The position numbers and the translations under genes were made by a program. Below, one piece after another: positions 6,129 through 13,170 of a stretch of DNA of 13,170 nt; positions within the stretch are counted from its first letter, which is position 1, and each line of letters starts with the position of its first letter. Where the stretch lies: NCBI GenBank assembly GCA_964525165.1, contig CAZGGG010000075.1, forward strand, positions 1-13,170. The letters are read 5' to 3'. This DNA is from JAWLFI01 sp964525165 (GTDB lineage: Bacteria; Bacteroidota; Bacteroidia; Chitinophagales; Saprospiraceae). The notes beneath the pieces were generated by a model, which saw nothing but the letters and a program-made list of their open reading frames with translations, was not told where the DNA came from and ran no database searches.

Positions 6129-6136
6129 CAAAATTA
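6129..6136 (-). promoter_or_regulatory. Possible Bacteroidota -7 promoter box for the island
   Basis: On the minus strand TAATTTTG matches the Bacteroidota sigma consensus TAnnTTTG exactly. It ends 31 bases before the ATG at 6097, a normal leader length, which supports that start over the ATG at 6121. The -33 element is weak: about 18 bases upstream there is TTAG rather than TTTG, and a run of seven G lies between. It would be the only visible promoter ahead of the whole minus-strand island. Confidence 0.35.
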
Positions 6137-6287
6137 CCCCCCCTTTGAATTCTCCTAATTATATTCTGATTTTAACATCTGGCCTTGTTTTCAAATGGGT
6201 ACATGTTGAGGAGCAATTACGTTGAGAAGAATAGGGTCAGTGTTCATTACTGAATTAAGCTTAATATCTAGAAAGTACTATTTTGAT

Positions 6288-6316
6288 GAGATGGCGGATC
6301 GAAGTCCGCCATGACG
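6288..6316. repeat. REP-like palindromic repeat, copy 2
   Basis: Identical in all 29 bases to 2463-2491; palindromic core at 6291-6312. It lies ~40 bases beyond the stop of the outer-membrane protein gene (6354) and ahead of the island promoter, at the island edge. A role as transcription boundary is possible, but no T-run follows the hairpin on the minus strand. Confidence 0.8.
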
Positions 6317-6353
6317 ATTTCTACCTAAGAAGCGTTTCGATTACTTTCTGATA

Positions 6354-8723
6354 TCAACGCTCTGAAGACAAATCAAAATCCTTTTTCTTATCCTGATTCA
6401 AGCGATAGCTAAAGGTCATGACGATGGATCGGCGGACGCGCCATTGGAAGACGGATTCTGCCTGATAATTGGGCAAATCAATGATGTTTCGCCATTTACG
6501 AGTGTTGAAGATGTCGCGGGCTGTAAGGGTAAGGGTGCCTTTTCCTCCTAAAATATCAACAGATCCTCCCAAATCCCAGCTATAAATAGCCAGACGCCGT
6601 CCCTGGGTGGTGATTTCCGGGGCGCGATAGTCAAAGGAGGTTTGGAGTTTCCATTTTTCGCCAATGTCCCAGTTGGAATTCAGCCTTCCGCTCCAGGTGT
6701 AGGTGTCGGCCGAGTAGTCTTCTCCTTCAAAGGAACCATTGGTAATGGCCCGAAAGAAGTTGAGATCTGTGGTCAGGGACCACCACTTCCAGAGATCATA
6801 ACTAAAATTGACCTCTAACCCGTAGCTGTTTCGAGTGGATAAATTGACCGGATAACGAATGGTGGTGCCATCCTCTGACGGGAGCGTGATTCGATCTATA
6901 ACGCCATCTGTGATCCGATAATAAGCGCCCAATAAAAAGGTTCCTTTATCAAAGTATCTTAAATAACCCAGTTCGCTGGAATTGGTGAATTCCGGTCGTA
7001 GATTTGGATTTCCGATGGAGTTGTTTCTGGGATTGTTGTAGTTGGAAAAGGGGAGCAGTCTTCTGAAATAAGGACGGCTGATTCTCCGACTATAGCTAGC
7101 CTGTACCTGATCCTTATCCGTGATTTTATAACTGAGATTGAGGGAGGGGAAAAGGTTCGCATAGAATTGATCATTGCGGGTGTCGGAATCCAGTAATACC
7201 GCGGAGATGTCTGAGATTTCCATCCGTAGACCCACTTGTCCGCTGAACGCTCCCATCTCATGTGCTCCAATCAAGTAGGCCGCATAAATATCTTCCGTAT
7301 ACTGTAATTGGTCATTGAATTCCGCTAAAGGCTCAAATGTATTGCCCTTATCCTCTTCGACAATGAAGTCATTATTGACGGTACGCAGATCTATCCTTGC
7401 GCCCCCTTCTACGCGGGTACGCTCACTGAGAGGAAGCACATAATCAGTCTGGAAAAGGAAGGTGATTTCATCTTCGGTATTACTGGACCGTTGGATTAAG
7501 GGGTCGATCTCATTGTTTTCCGTTTGGAAGTAGTCTGCTATTTCTGTGTCGTCATCGTAAATATATTTAAGGTCGACGGTCCATTTCTGATCTTCCCGGT
7601 CAAAGTTTTTCGTAAAATTTAGGGCTGCTTCTAAGTTGTGTTCAGTCTCTGTTTCCTCAGTCTCGCGGTTTGTGATATTGAGCAGCTCGTTGTTGCTATC
7701 AAAATCCCTGAAGACAACGGTCGCATCATTATTGTCTTCTCCTGTTCTGTAAAGCAGAGAAGCCGTCAGCATGCTTTGTTCGCTCAGGCTCCAATCCAAT
7801 CCTCCCTGAAAGTAACCTCCTAGTCCGCCGCGGGTCTGATCCGTTTCGCTGGTGAAGAAGTCTGTCAAGTTACCATTGTCGAAAAAGCGTTGTTCTGAAT
7901 TTCCACCCCCCGGAGCTCGCCGATAGTCGATTCCAAAATTGGAAAAGAAGTTAAGATTTGACTGGCGATAGTTGAGATTATAGGAAGCTCCCAGATTGGT
8001 AGGATAGCCTAAAGTGGCTCCGAAAGAACCATTAAAGCCTTTCTCTTTATTCTTTTTAAGGATGATATTGATGATTCCGGCTTCACCTTCTGCTTCATAT
8101 CGCGCCGAAGGATTGGTAATTACCTCTATGCTTTCGATTATATCTCCCTGCATCCGTAAGAGCGCATCTGTTTCACCGGCACTCAAGAGCCCTGAAGGTT
8201 TGCCATTGACGAGGATACGCACGGATCCGCTTCCGCGAAGGGAGACATTTCCTTCGGGATCAACATTGACAGAGGGCACGTTATCCAAAATGTCTGCAGC
8301 ATTATTGCCGGCACTGGTCAGGTCTTTGCCCACATTGAACACTCTTTTATCCAATTTGAATACCATCTGGGATTTTTCTGCCGTCACTTGCACTTCTTCC
8401 AGTGCAACGGCACTGCTCCCCATTAGGATCTTACCTAAATCTAAATTTGCCGTAAGGCTGAAAGGGTCAATGATATAATTCTCGTATCCCATGAATTGGA
8501 TCACGCCATAATATTTGCCGAAAGGTAGTGAAAGCTTAAACTCGCCGTTGTTTTCTGAAAGGGCATTCCCTGCCATGCTGCTGTCGGCCACTTCATAGTA
8601 TACGATGGTGGCATAGGGCAGAGGCTCTTTCGTTTCAGCATCCCATAAAGTTCCACTTATTTCAAAGGTTTGTGCTTGGAGATTCAAGCTGATGAAACAA
8701 AGCAAAAGCAGGAATAAGCGCAT
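6354..8723 (-). CDS. TonB-dependent-receptor-like outer membrane beta-barrel protein
   Basis: 789 residues. Signal peptide (MRLFLLLLCFISLNLQA, cleavage near residue 17), then a carboxypeptidase-regulatory-like beta domain at about 19-100 (FEISGTLWDAETKEPLPYAT... with GEFKLSLPFGKY). A plug-like domain follows at about 108-225 (EEVQVTAEK, NNAADILDNVPSV, SVRILVNGKPSGLL, IESIEVITNPSARYEAEGEAGIINI). The rest is a beta-barrel rich in alternating aromatic strands, ending VMTFSYRLNQ and a charged tail. This matches the 'outer membrane beta-barrel family' of Bacteroidota, relatives of TonB receptors that often lack a clear TonB box; none is obvious here. It inserts in the outer membrane; the ligand is unknown. 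The gene stands alone between intergenic gaps of 232 and 189 bases. Intact and of normal length. Confidence 0.9.
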   Translation of the reverse strand: MRLFLLLLCFISLNLQAQTFEISGTLWDAETKEPLPYATIVYYEVADSSMAGNALSENNGEFKLSLPFGKYYGVIQFMGYENYIIDPFSLTANLDLGKILMGSSAVALEEVQVTAEKSQMVFKLDKRVFNVGKDLTSAGNNAADILDNVPSVNVDPEGNVSLRGSGSVRILVNGKPSGLLSAGETDALLRMQGDIIESIEVITNPSARYEAEGEAGIINIILKKNKEKGFNGSFGATLGYPTNLGASYNLNYRQSNLNFFSNFGIDYRRAPGGGNSEQRFFDNGNLTDFFTSETDQTRGGLGGYFQGGLDWSLSEQSMLTASLLYRTGEDNNDATVVFRDFDSNNELLNITNRETEETETEHNLEAALNFTKNFDREDQKWTVDLKYIYDDDTEIADYFQTENNEIDPLIQRSSNTEDEITFLFQTDYVLPLSERTRVEGGARIDLRTVNNDFIVEEDKGNTFEPLAEFNDQLQYTEDIYAAYLIGAHEMGAFSGQVGLRMEISDISAVLLDSDTRNDQFYANLFPSLNLSYKITDKDQVQASYSRRISRPYFRRLLPFSNYNNPRNNSIGNPNLRPEFTNSSELGYLRYFDKGTFLLGAYYRITDGVIDRITLPSEDGTTIRYPVNLSTRNSYGLEVNFSYDLWKWWSLTTDLNFFRAITNGSFEGEDYSADTYTWSGRLNSNWDIGEKWKLQTSFDYRAPEITTQGRRLAIYSWDLGGSVDILGGKGTLTLTARDIFNTRKWRNIIDLPNYQAESVFQWRVRRSIVMTFSYRLNQDKKKDFDLSSER

Positions 8724-8857
8724 GAAGGAGGACTATTTTGGTCAATTTTGTACTAAATAAATGTATAGACATCTAAAAGGTTTAATAAAATCTTTCACCT
8801 TCCTATGTGTTGAGGAGACTAAATTCCCCTCAAAAGAAGCTCGAAGCGCCACGATTT

Positions 8858-8882
8858 AAAAACCCCGTCCTCATGGACGGGG
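8858..8882 (-). terminator. Intrinsic terminator of the Asp-box protein gene
   Basis: On the minus strand CCCCGTCC-ATGA-GGACGGGG forms a perfect 8-bp GC-rich stem with a 4-base loop (8863-8882), followed directly by TTTTT (8858-8862). It lies 30 bases after the stop codon at 8913. This is a textbook Rho-independent terminator on the minus strand and separates the gene from the outer-membrane protein gene downstream. Confidence 0.9.
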
Positions 8883-8912
8883 CGGGGAACACAAATTACT
8901 GAACAAAATTGA

Positions 8913-10922
8913 CTAATTTTTGATCAGTCGACTAAATTTTAATCCATTATCGGTAGATAGCAGTACCACATATTGTCCGGGTACTAAATGTTGTATGTTG
9001 ATGACCGGTGTATAGCCTCGATGCACACATTGCCCGGTCAGTGAGAAAATTTCCCAGGAAGTTATCCTGAGCTCTTCATTTTGTAAGAAGATACGATCAG
9101 TAGCCGGATTAGGGTAGATGGTTACGGAGGTGGGTTGTGCGCGCTTAAAGGTGAGGGCTGAGGAAGACAAGTCAAGTTTTAGTACTTCCCGGCCGGCGGC
9201 GCAAGCCCAAAAAGTTTCCGTTGCCTCCTCCCAAAATCCGGATGAAGATAAGCCACTGCAAGTGCTGATGATATTTCTGAAGTCTAGAGTTCCTAAGTCG
9301 GTAATGTATAGATCGGCATTAGAAGAGTTAGTGCCCAGGCAGAAGATACGATCATTGGTTCCTTCATAGAGGCGCACCCCATTGTAAGGTCTGCGTTCCT
9401 GGCTGAAAGTTTCACCGCCATCTGTGCTGAGGTAGATATTTCTAACATCCAACATATAGATGGTATTGAATTGGATGACGAGAAAGTCTCTGGGGCTTTG
9501 GTTGGGATCAGGGTGACTTACATAAGGTTCGAAATCACCACCGCCATTGACGGACCACCACAACGCATCACCAACTAAGACATACAAATTTCCGGCATGA
9601 TCGGCTTTGATGCGACGCGCATTATCCGGGAAGGTGTAGTGTTCCTTCCAGCGCTGACCTTTATCAGTCGACTTATATAATGTTGTTGCAGTGAGCACGT
9701 AGCACAAACCATCGGCTTTGCTATAAAGAATGTCTTCGATGCCCTCATTGGTTTCCAATACGGTATCCAGTCCTTGATTGGGGGACCAGCGAAGTAGTTG
9801 GCCTAGATCATTAGATATATAAGCCTGATCGTCCAGATAGCGCACCAGGTTAAAATTGCGATCACTGGCTATTTGAAAGGTCCAATCCGCTCCCTGATTC
9901 TCACTGTAGAGCAGAGCCCCGTATGGACCTACGGCAACGGCAGTATTTCCATGTGCAGCTGCGCTTTCCAGTTGTTCGCCAAACCCATGAAATAGTTCCA
10001 GCGGCACATCAGGATGAGGGGTCCCATAGATTTGGCCTGCTTCTCCTCCGATAAAAATCGTACCGTCATCAGCTACAAAATTGCAGGTCGTCCTTTGTAC
10101 GCCCACCGGCATCACTATGGAGATCCAATTTAAGCCCTCGTCTGTGCTGTAGGTAATTCGATTGCTGGAGCTGGATAACAGAGTGGTATCATTATAGAAG
10201 GTAAGTTCATCGGCATTTCCAAAAAAGTTCTGCGCGGGTACTTCTTCCCAACTTTGTCCGTCATCATAGGAGCGGAAAAGATGATCCTGAAGACTGACCG
10301 CAAATAACTGGTCGCCGCGCCCTACTACTTTGCGCATATTGTAAGTATTGTCAATCACCTCAGTGAAGTTGACCGCTCCATCTTCAGATCGGAAGACGCC
10401 ACGAGAGGAGCTGGCATAGACTTTTCCATTGTGTTCGGTGATATGCCATCCACTGACATCAGCGGTTTCAGACATTGTCCAGCTTTCCCCCTGATTATCT
10501 GAATAGGCAACGCCCCCTCCGGAGACCACCCATCTGCCGCTGCTGAGTACCGTGAAAGAGTTGATAAGACTCATGTCCGGTGGTTTGATACTGGCGACCG
10601 TGGCAAAGTCATCTTGAGTGTATAGAAGTTCTCTTTGATCTCGATACACCAACTCCCCGGCATTATCAGAGTTTAAGAAATGGATACTTGAAAAACCTGA
10701 GTTGTCCGGGAGGGGCAAATCAACAGAGGACCAGCTCGCCCCAAAATCTTCCGTTTTGAGCATGCCACCACACTCCTGGGGTGCATAGCCGATTCCGGAA
10801 GAATGAATGTTAATGGCGCTGACGGTTCTCGGTGGAACTTCAGGATAAAGGGTTTCAAAATCCTGGGCCAAGGAGAGGGTTGCGATGCACCATAGTGAGC
10901 ATAAGAGTAAAATAGCTTTCAT
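8913..10922 (-). CDS. Secreted Asp-box (BNR/sortilin-like) repeat protein with T9SS sorting domain
   Basis: 669 residues. Signal peptide MKAILLLCSLWCIATLSLAQ. The body carries at least eight Asp-box-like motifs (S-x-D-x-G-x-x-W/F): TEDFGASW, SDNQGESW, SYDDGQSW, STDEGLNW, SENQGADW, STDKGQRW, SVNGGGDF, STDGGETF. This is diagnostic of BNR/sortilin/YCF48-type beta-propellers, probably one or two blades-sets given the length. Residues 600-669 (VTIYPNPATDR ... GQYVVLLSTDNGLKFSRLIKN) form a type A T9SS C-terminal sorting domain, so the protein should be exported across the outer membrane and possibly surface-attached. No catalytic residues were recognised; such proteins are usually annotated without a specific function. 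The gene is transcribed divergently from fhs and ends at a strong terminator. Confidence 0.9.
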   Translation of the reverse strand: MKAILLLCSLWCIATLSLAQDFETLYPEVPPRTVSAINIHSSGIGYAPQECGGMLKTEDFGASWSSVDLPLPDNSGFSSIHFLNSDNAGELVYRDQRELLYTQDDFATVASIKPPDMSLINSFTVLSSGRWVVSGGGVAYSDNQGESWTMSETADVSGWHITEHNGKVYASSSRGVFRSEDGAVNFTEVIDNTYNMRKVVGRGDQLFAVSLQDHLFRSYDDGQSWEEVPAQNFFGNADELTFYNDTTLLSSSSNRITYSTDEGLNWISIVMPVGVQRTTCNFVADDGTIFIGGEAGQIYGTPHPDVPLELFHGFGEQLESAAAHGNTAVAVGPYGALLYSENQGADWTFQIASDRNFNLVRYLDDQAYISNDLGQLLRWSPNQGLDTVLETNEGIEDILYSKADGLCYVLTATTLYKSTDKGQRWKEHYTFPDNARRIKADHAGNLYVLVGDALWWSVNGGGDFEPYVSHPDPNQSPRDFLVIQFNTIYMLDVRNIYLSTDGGETFSQERRPYNGVRLYEGTNDRIFCLGTNSSNADLYITDLGTLDFRNIISTCSGLSSSGFWEEATETFWACAAGREVLKLDLSSSALTFKRAQPTSVTIYPNPATDRIFLQNEELRITSWEIFSLTGQCVHRGYTPVINIQHLVPGQYVVLLSTDNGLKFSRLIKN

Positions 10923-11076
10923 TTTTTCTTTCCAAAGTACAGCAGCAAAACATTCAATGGCTCACCCAAAAGGGTGGTTCTTGATGAAAGTCATGGGAAA
11001 AGTGTCTTCGGGATGATAGAAATTATCAAATAGTCGTTGAGAGCGACCTATTTTTCAAAAGTTAAAAGAATCATTT
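10923..11076. promoter_or_regulatory. Divergent intergenic region
   Basis: 154 bases between two divergently transcribed genes, so promoters for both must lie here. A small hairpin CACCC-AAAA-GGGTG is at 10963-10976. On the plus strand TATTTTTC at 11049-11056 and on the minus strand TACTTTGG are partial matches to TAnnTTTG, but neither has a well-spaced -33 element, so I assign no promoter. No Shine-Dalgarno-like sequence precedes the fhs ATG, as is common in this phylum. Confidence 0.4.
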
Positions 11077-12744
11077 ATGACAGATTTAGAAATAGCCAAG
11101 AAATCAAAGATGCTTCCGATTCAGGAGGTGGCGCAGAAGTTGAATATAGATGCTGATGAGCTAGAGTTGTATGGTAAGTACAAGGCGAAATTACCTCTTT
11201 CCCTGATCGATCCCGATTGCGTTGAGCAGAGCCATTTAATATTGGTATCTGCCATTTCTCCGACCCCCGCGGGTGAAGGAAAGACAACTATGTCCATTGG
11301 TTTAAGTGAAGCGATGAATCGGATCGGACAGCCTACGACGGTTGTTTTGAGAGAACCTTCCCTGGGTCCTGTATTTGGAATCAAAGGCGGGGCCACGGGA
11401 GGAGGTTTTTCACAAGTCCTTCCCATGGAAGACATCAATTTGCATTTTACCGGAGATTTCTCAGCGATTGAAAAGGCCCATAATTTATTGGCGGCCTTGG
11501 TGGATAATAACATTCAGTCTCGCACGACTGCCTTACATATTGATTCACGGACCATCCGTTGGAAGCGAGTGATGGATATGAATGATCGAGCTCTGAGACG
11601 TATGGTGATTGGCTTGGGCGGCACGACAGGAGGTTTTCCGAGGGAAACCGGTTTTGATATTACGGCTGCTTCAGAGATCATGGCGATTCTTTGTTTGGCC
11701 GAAAACTTCTCTGATCTGAAGAAGCGATTGGGTAATATTTTCATTGGATACACCTATGATAAGCAACCGATTTATGCTCGGGATTTGAAGGCACAAGGAG
11801 CGATGGCTACTTTGCTCAAAGATGCCATCAAGCCCAACCTGGTACAGACGCTGGAAGGGAATCCCGCCATCATCCATGGGGGCCCATTTGCCAATATCGC
11901 TCAGGGAACCAATTCTGTGATTGCCACCCGGATGGGGATGTCTTTATCGAAGTATACGGTCACAGAAGCCGGATTCGGATTTGATTTAGGTGCAGAAAAA
12001 TTCTTCGATATTAAATGCCAGTCGGCCGGATTAAAACCCAAAGTGGTGGTATTGACGACCACCATTCGTGCACTCAAATATCACGGAGGGGCAAAGCTGG
12101 ATGTTTTGACGGAAGAGAATTTAGAGGCTTTGAAGCAGGGTATACCCAATCTGGAAAAGCACTTAGAGAACATTCGCCAGTTTAAGGTGATGCCAGTTAT
12201 CGCCATCAATCAATTCACCTCAGATACAGAGGCTGAGATTCAAATGATCCGTGAAGTAGGGCAGCGATTGGGCGTGCCTGTTGCTTTGGCCAATGTCTGG
12301 GGCGAAGGTGGTGGTGGAGCCATTGAACTTGCCGAAAAGGTAGTAGCTATGATTGAAGAGGATCAAAGTGATTTTACGCCTTTGTATGATTGGGCGCAAC
12401 CCGTGCAGGAAAAGATAGAGACCATAGCGACACGGATCTACGGCGCGGAGCATGTCGATTACAACAGTCAGGCTAAAAAGGATTTGAAAACCATAGCCGA
12501 TTTGGGTTTAGATCATTTGCCCATCTGTATGGCCAAAACGCAGAAATCACTTTCAGATAATCCGAGATTACTCGGTCGACCAAAGGATTTTATTATCACG
12601 GTAAGAGAGATAGAGATTGCCTCAGGGGCAGGGTTCTTAGTGCCGATTACCGGAAATATCATGCGTATGCCCGGCTTGCCGGCTCATCCGGCTTCGGAAG
12701 GAATTGATATCGATGATGATGGGAATATCAGCGGATTGTTTTAG
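11077..12744 (+). CDS. fhs: Formate-tetrahydrofolate ligase
   Basis: 555 residues, the usual length of formyltetrahydrofolate synthetase. The enzyme joins formate to tetrahydrofolate using ATP, giving 10-formyl-THF for purine synthesis and one-carbon metabolism in the cytoplasm. Diagnostic segments include the ATP-binding TPAGEGKT (63-70), REPSLGPVFGIKGGATGGG, NLHFTGDFSAIEKAHNLL, IHGGPFANIAQGTNS, TEAGFGFDLGAEKFFDIKC and, near the end, GFLVPITGNIMRMPGLP with PAHPASEGIDID. The ATG at 11077 gives the expected N-terminus. It appears intact. It is monocistronic here: the neighbour upstream is divergent and no gene follows in the remaining 426 bases. No gene of the folate pathway is adjacent. Confidence 0.98.
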   Translation: MTDLEIAKKSKMLPIQEVAQKLNIDADELELYGKYKAKLPLSLIDPDCVEQSHLILVSAISPTPAGEGKTTMSIGLSEAMNRIGQPTTVVLREPSLGPVFGIKGGATGGGFSQVLPMEDINLHFTGDFSAIEKAHNLLAALVDNNIQSRTTALHIDSRTIRWKRVMDMNDRALRRMVIGLGGTTGGFPRETGFDITAASEIMAILCLAENFSDLKKRLGNIFIGYTYDKQPIYARDLKAQGAMATLLKDAIKPNLVQTLEGNPAIIHGGPFANIAQGTNSVIATRMGMSLSKYTVTEAGFGFDLGAEKFFDIKCQSAGLKPKVVVLTTTIRALKYHGGAKLDVLTEENLEALKQGIPNLEKHLENIRQFKVMPVIAINQFTSDTEAEIQMIREVGQRLGVPVALANVWGEGGGGAIELAEKVVAMIEEDQSDFTPLYDWAQPVQEKIETIATRIYGAEHVDYNSQAKKDLKTIADLGLDHLPICMAKTQKSLSDNPRLLGRPKDFIITVREIEIASGAGFLVPITGNIMRMPGLPAHPASEGIDIDDDGNISGLF

Positions 12745-12882
12745 CGCCCAAAGCCTTTCATGGGTCTAGTATTTAAAATGAGTCTATGGAGGACAGTATA
12801 GGCAAAGGGACTTTTCCAGTGTGTGATGGAAGAGTGGTGTGAGATGAGAGAGGGGTGTAGTTGGTGTTGGAGGGCATTGATT
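12745..12882. other. Intergenic stretch after fhs
   Basis: 138 bases between the fhs stop and the first palindrome. It is purine-rich on the plus strand in its second half (GTGTGATGGAAGAG, GATGAGAGAGG). I see no gene and no convincing terminator with a T-run. Confidence 0.4.
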
Positions 12883-13170
12883 GTAATATTGCAATATTAC
12901 GTAGATGTAGTAATGGCAGGGCTTATAGCGAGTTTTGAATCATCATTTTAAGAAGAGAATCTAATTAGTTAGAGAGCGACCTGGTTTAGGTTACAATTTA
13001 CTTAATTGTAATATTGCAATATTACGTAGATGCAGTATTTATAAGGGGTATAGCCCTTTTGCCTTCAGTTGAATCTAAAGAAGCGAGCTTTGTGAAACGA
13101 TGATGTCGTATTCAGGATTGGAACTCACTGAATGTAATATTGCAATATTACGTAGATGTAGTAATGGCAG
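12883..13170. repeat. Regularly spaced palindrome array (three copies, ~125-bp period)
   Basis: The 18-bp perfect palindrome GTAATATTGCAATATTAC occurs at 12883-12900, 13008-13025 and 13134-13151, spaced 125 and 126 bases. Each is followed by GTAGATG(T/C)AGTA; copies 1 and 3 agree for a further seven bases (to 12919 and 13170). The ~88-base segments between are mostly different but share short blocks (a TATAGC followed by TTTT, and GAATCTAA), so these look like diverged tandem units. No reading frame runs through them. The palindrome could be an operator for a dimeric protein or part of a structured RNA; the role is unknown. The array appears to continue past the window. Confidence 0.85.

Noticed and set aside
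6288..6316. Terminator for the outer-membrane protein gene
   Set aside because: The hairpin is good, but no T-run follows on the minus strand and the identical block recurs elsewhere as a repeat, so REP-like is the safer call.
8014..8478. 154-codon plus-strand frame inside the outer-membrane protein gene
   Set aside because: It is antisense to the conserved plug domain of a clear 789-residue protein and shows no protein-like features of its own.
11039..11049. GAGAGCGACCT shared between the fhs upstream region and the right-hand array (12972-12982)
   Set aside because: Eleven bases shared without any flanking similarity are best taken as chance.
11121..11513. 130-codon minus-strand frame within fhs
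   Set aside because: It is a shadow of the highly conserved N-terminal part of formate-tetrahydrofolate ligase.
12883..13170. CRISPR array
   Set aside because: The repeat part (about 30-37 bp) is plausible, but the intervening segments are ~88 bp, share short blocks with each other, and there is no cas gene in the window.

Overview
The window looks like a piece of a Bacteroidota (Bacteroidetes) chromosome. Evidence for this is a secreted protein with a type IX secretion C-terminal sorting domain, a carboxypeptidase-regulatory/plug/beta-barrel outer-membrane protein of the kind abundant in that phylum, lipoproteins with short lipoboxes, a TAnnTTTG-type promoter box and GC-rich interspersed repeats. 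I cannot name the species.

Layout. (1) Positions 1-455 hold GC-rich interspersed/tandem repeats and no convincing gene. (2) Positions 456-6121, all on the minus strand and visibly AT-rich, form an accessory island. Its first gene in transcription order is a ~552-residue lipoprotein with a C-terminal HExxH (metallopeptidase-like) domain, overlapped by 10 bases by a small lipoprotein gene. Downstream lie three incomplete or 'orphan' versions of the same two-gene unit: a 5'-truncated HExxH-family gene cut at an IS30-like transposase remnant and followed by a truncated small lipoprotein joined to a different lipoprotein gene; a delivery-less HExxH cassette with its own lipoprotein; and a 48-codon HExxH-family tail followed by another intact lipoprotein. 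All four preserved tail/lipoprotein junctions have the same 10-base stop/start overlap. (3) Positions 6354-8723 (minus) encode a TonB-receptor-like outer-membrane beta-barrel protein. (4) Positions 8913-10922 (minus) encode a secreted Asp-box/BNR-repeat protein with a T9SS sorting domain, followed by a clear intrinsic terminator. (5) Positions 11077-12744 (plus) encode formate-tetrahydrofolate ligase (fhs), a housekeeping one-carbon enzyme. (6) Positions 12745-13170 contain no gene but three copies of an 18-bp perfect palindrome plus a conserved flank, spaced about 125 bp; the window ends exactly with the third copy.

Main hypothesis. The island at 456-6121 has the architecture of a polymorphic effector/immunity locus: one complete, surface-lipoprotein-like effector with a partner gene, then orphan C-terminal cassettes each with its own partner. 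Here the presumed effector domain is an HExxH metallopeptidase-like module and every presumed immunity protein is itself a lipoprotein, three of them sharing a CxxxC...W C-terminal motif. The effector alone carries an acidic K-E-D stretch after the lipidated Cys, resembling Bacteroidota surface-export signals; the partners do not. That would place the effector on the surface and the partners inside the periplasm. The homologies, overlaps and duplications are visible in the sequence; the toxin/immunity role is inference.
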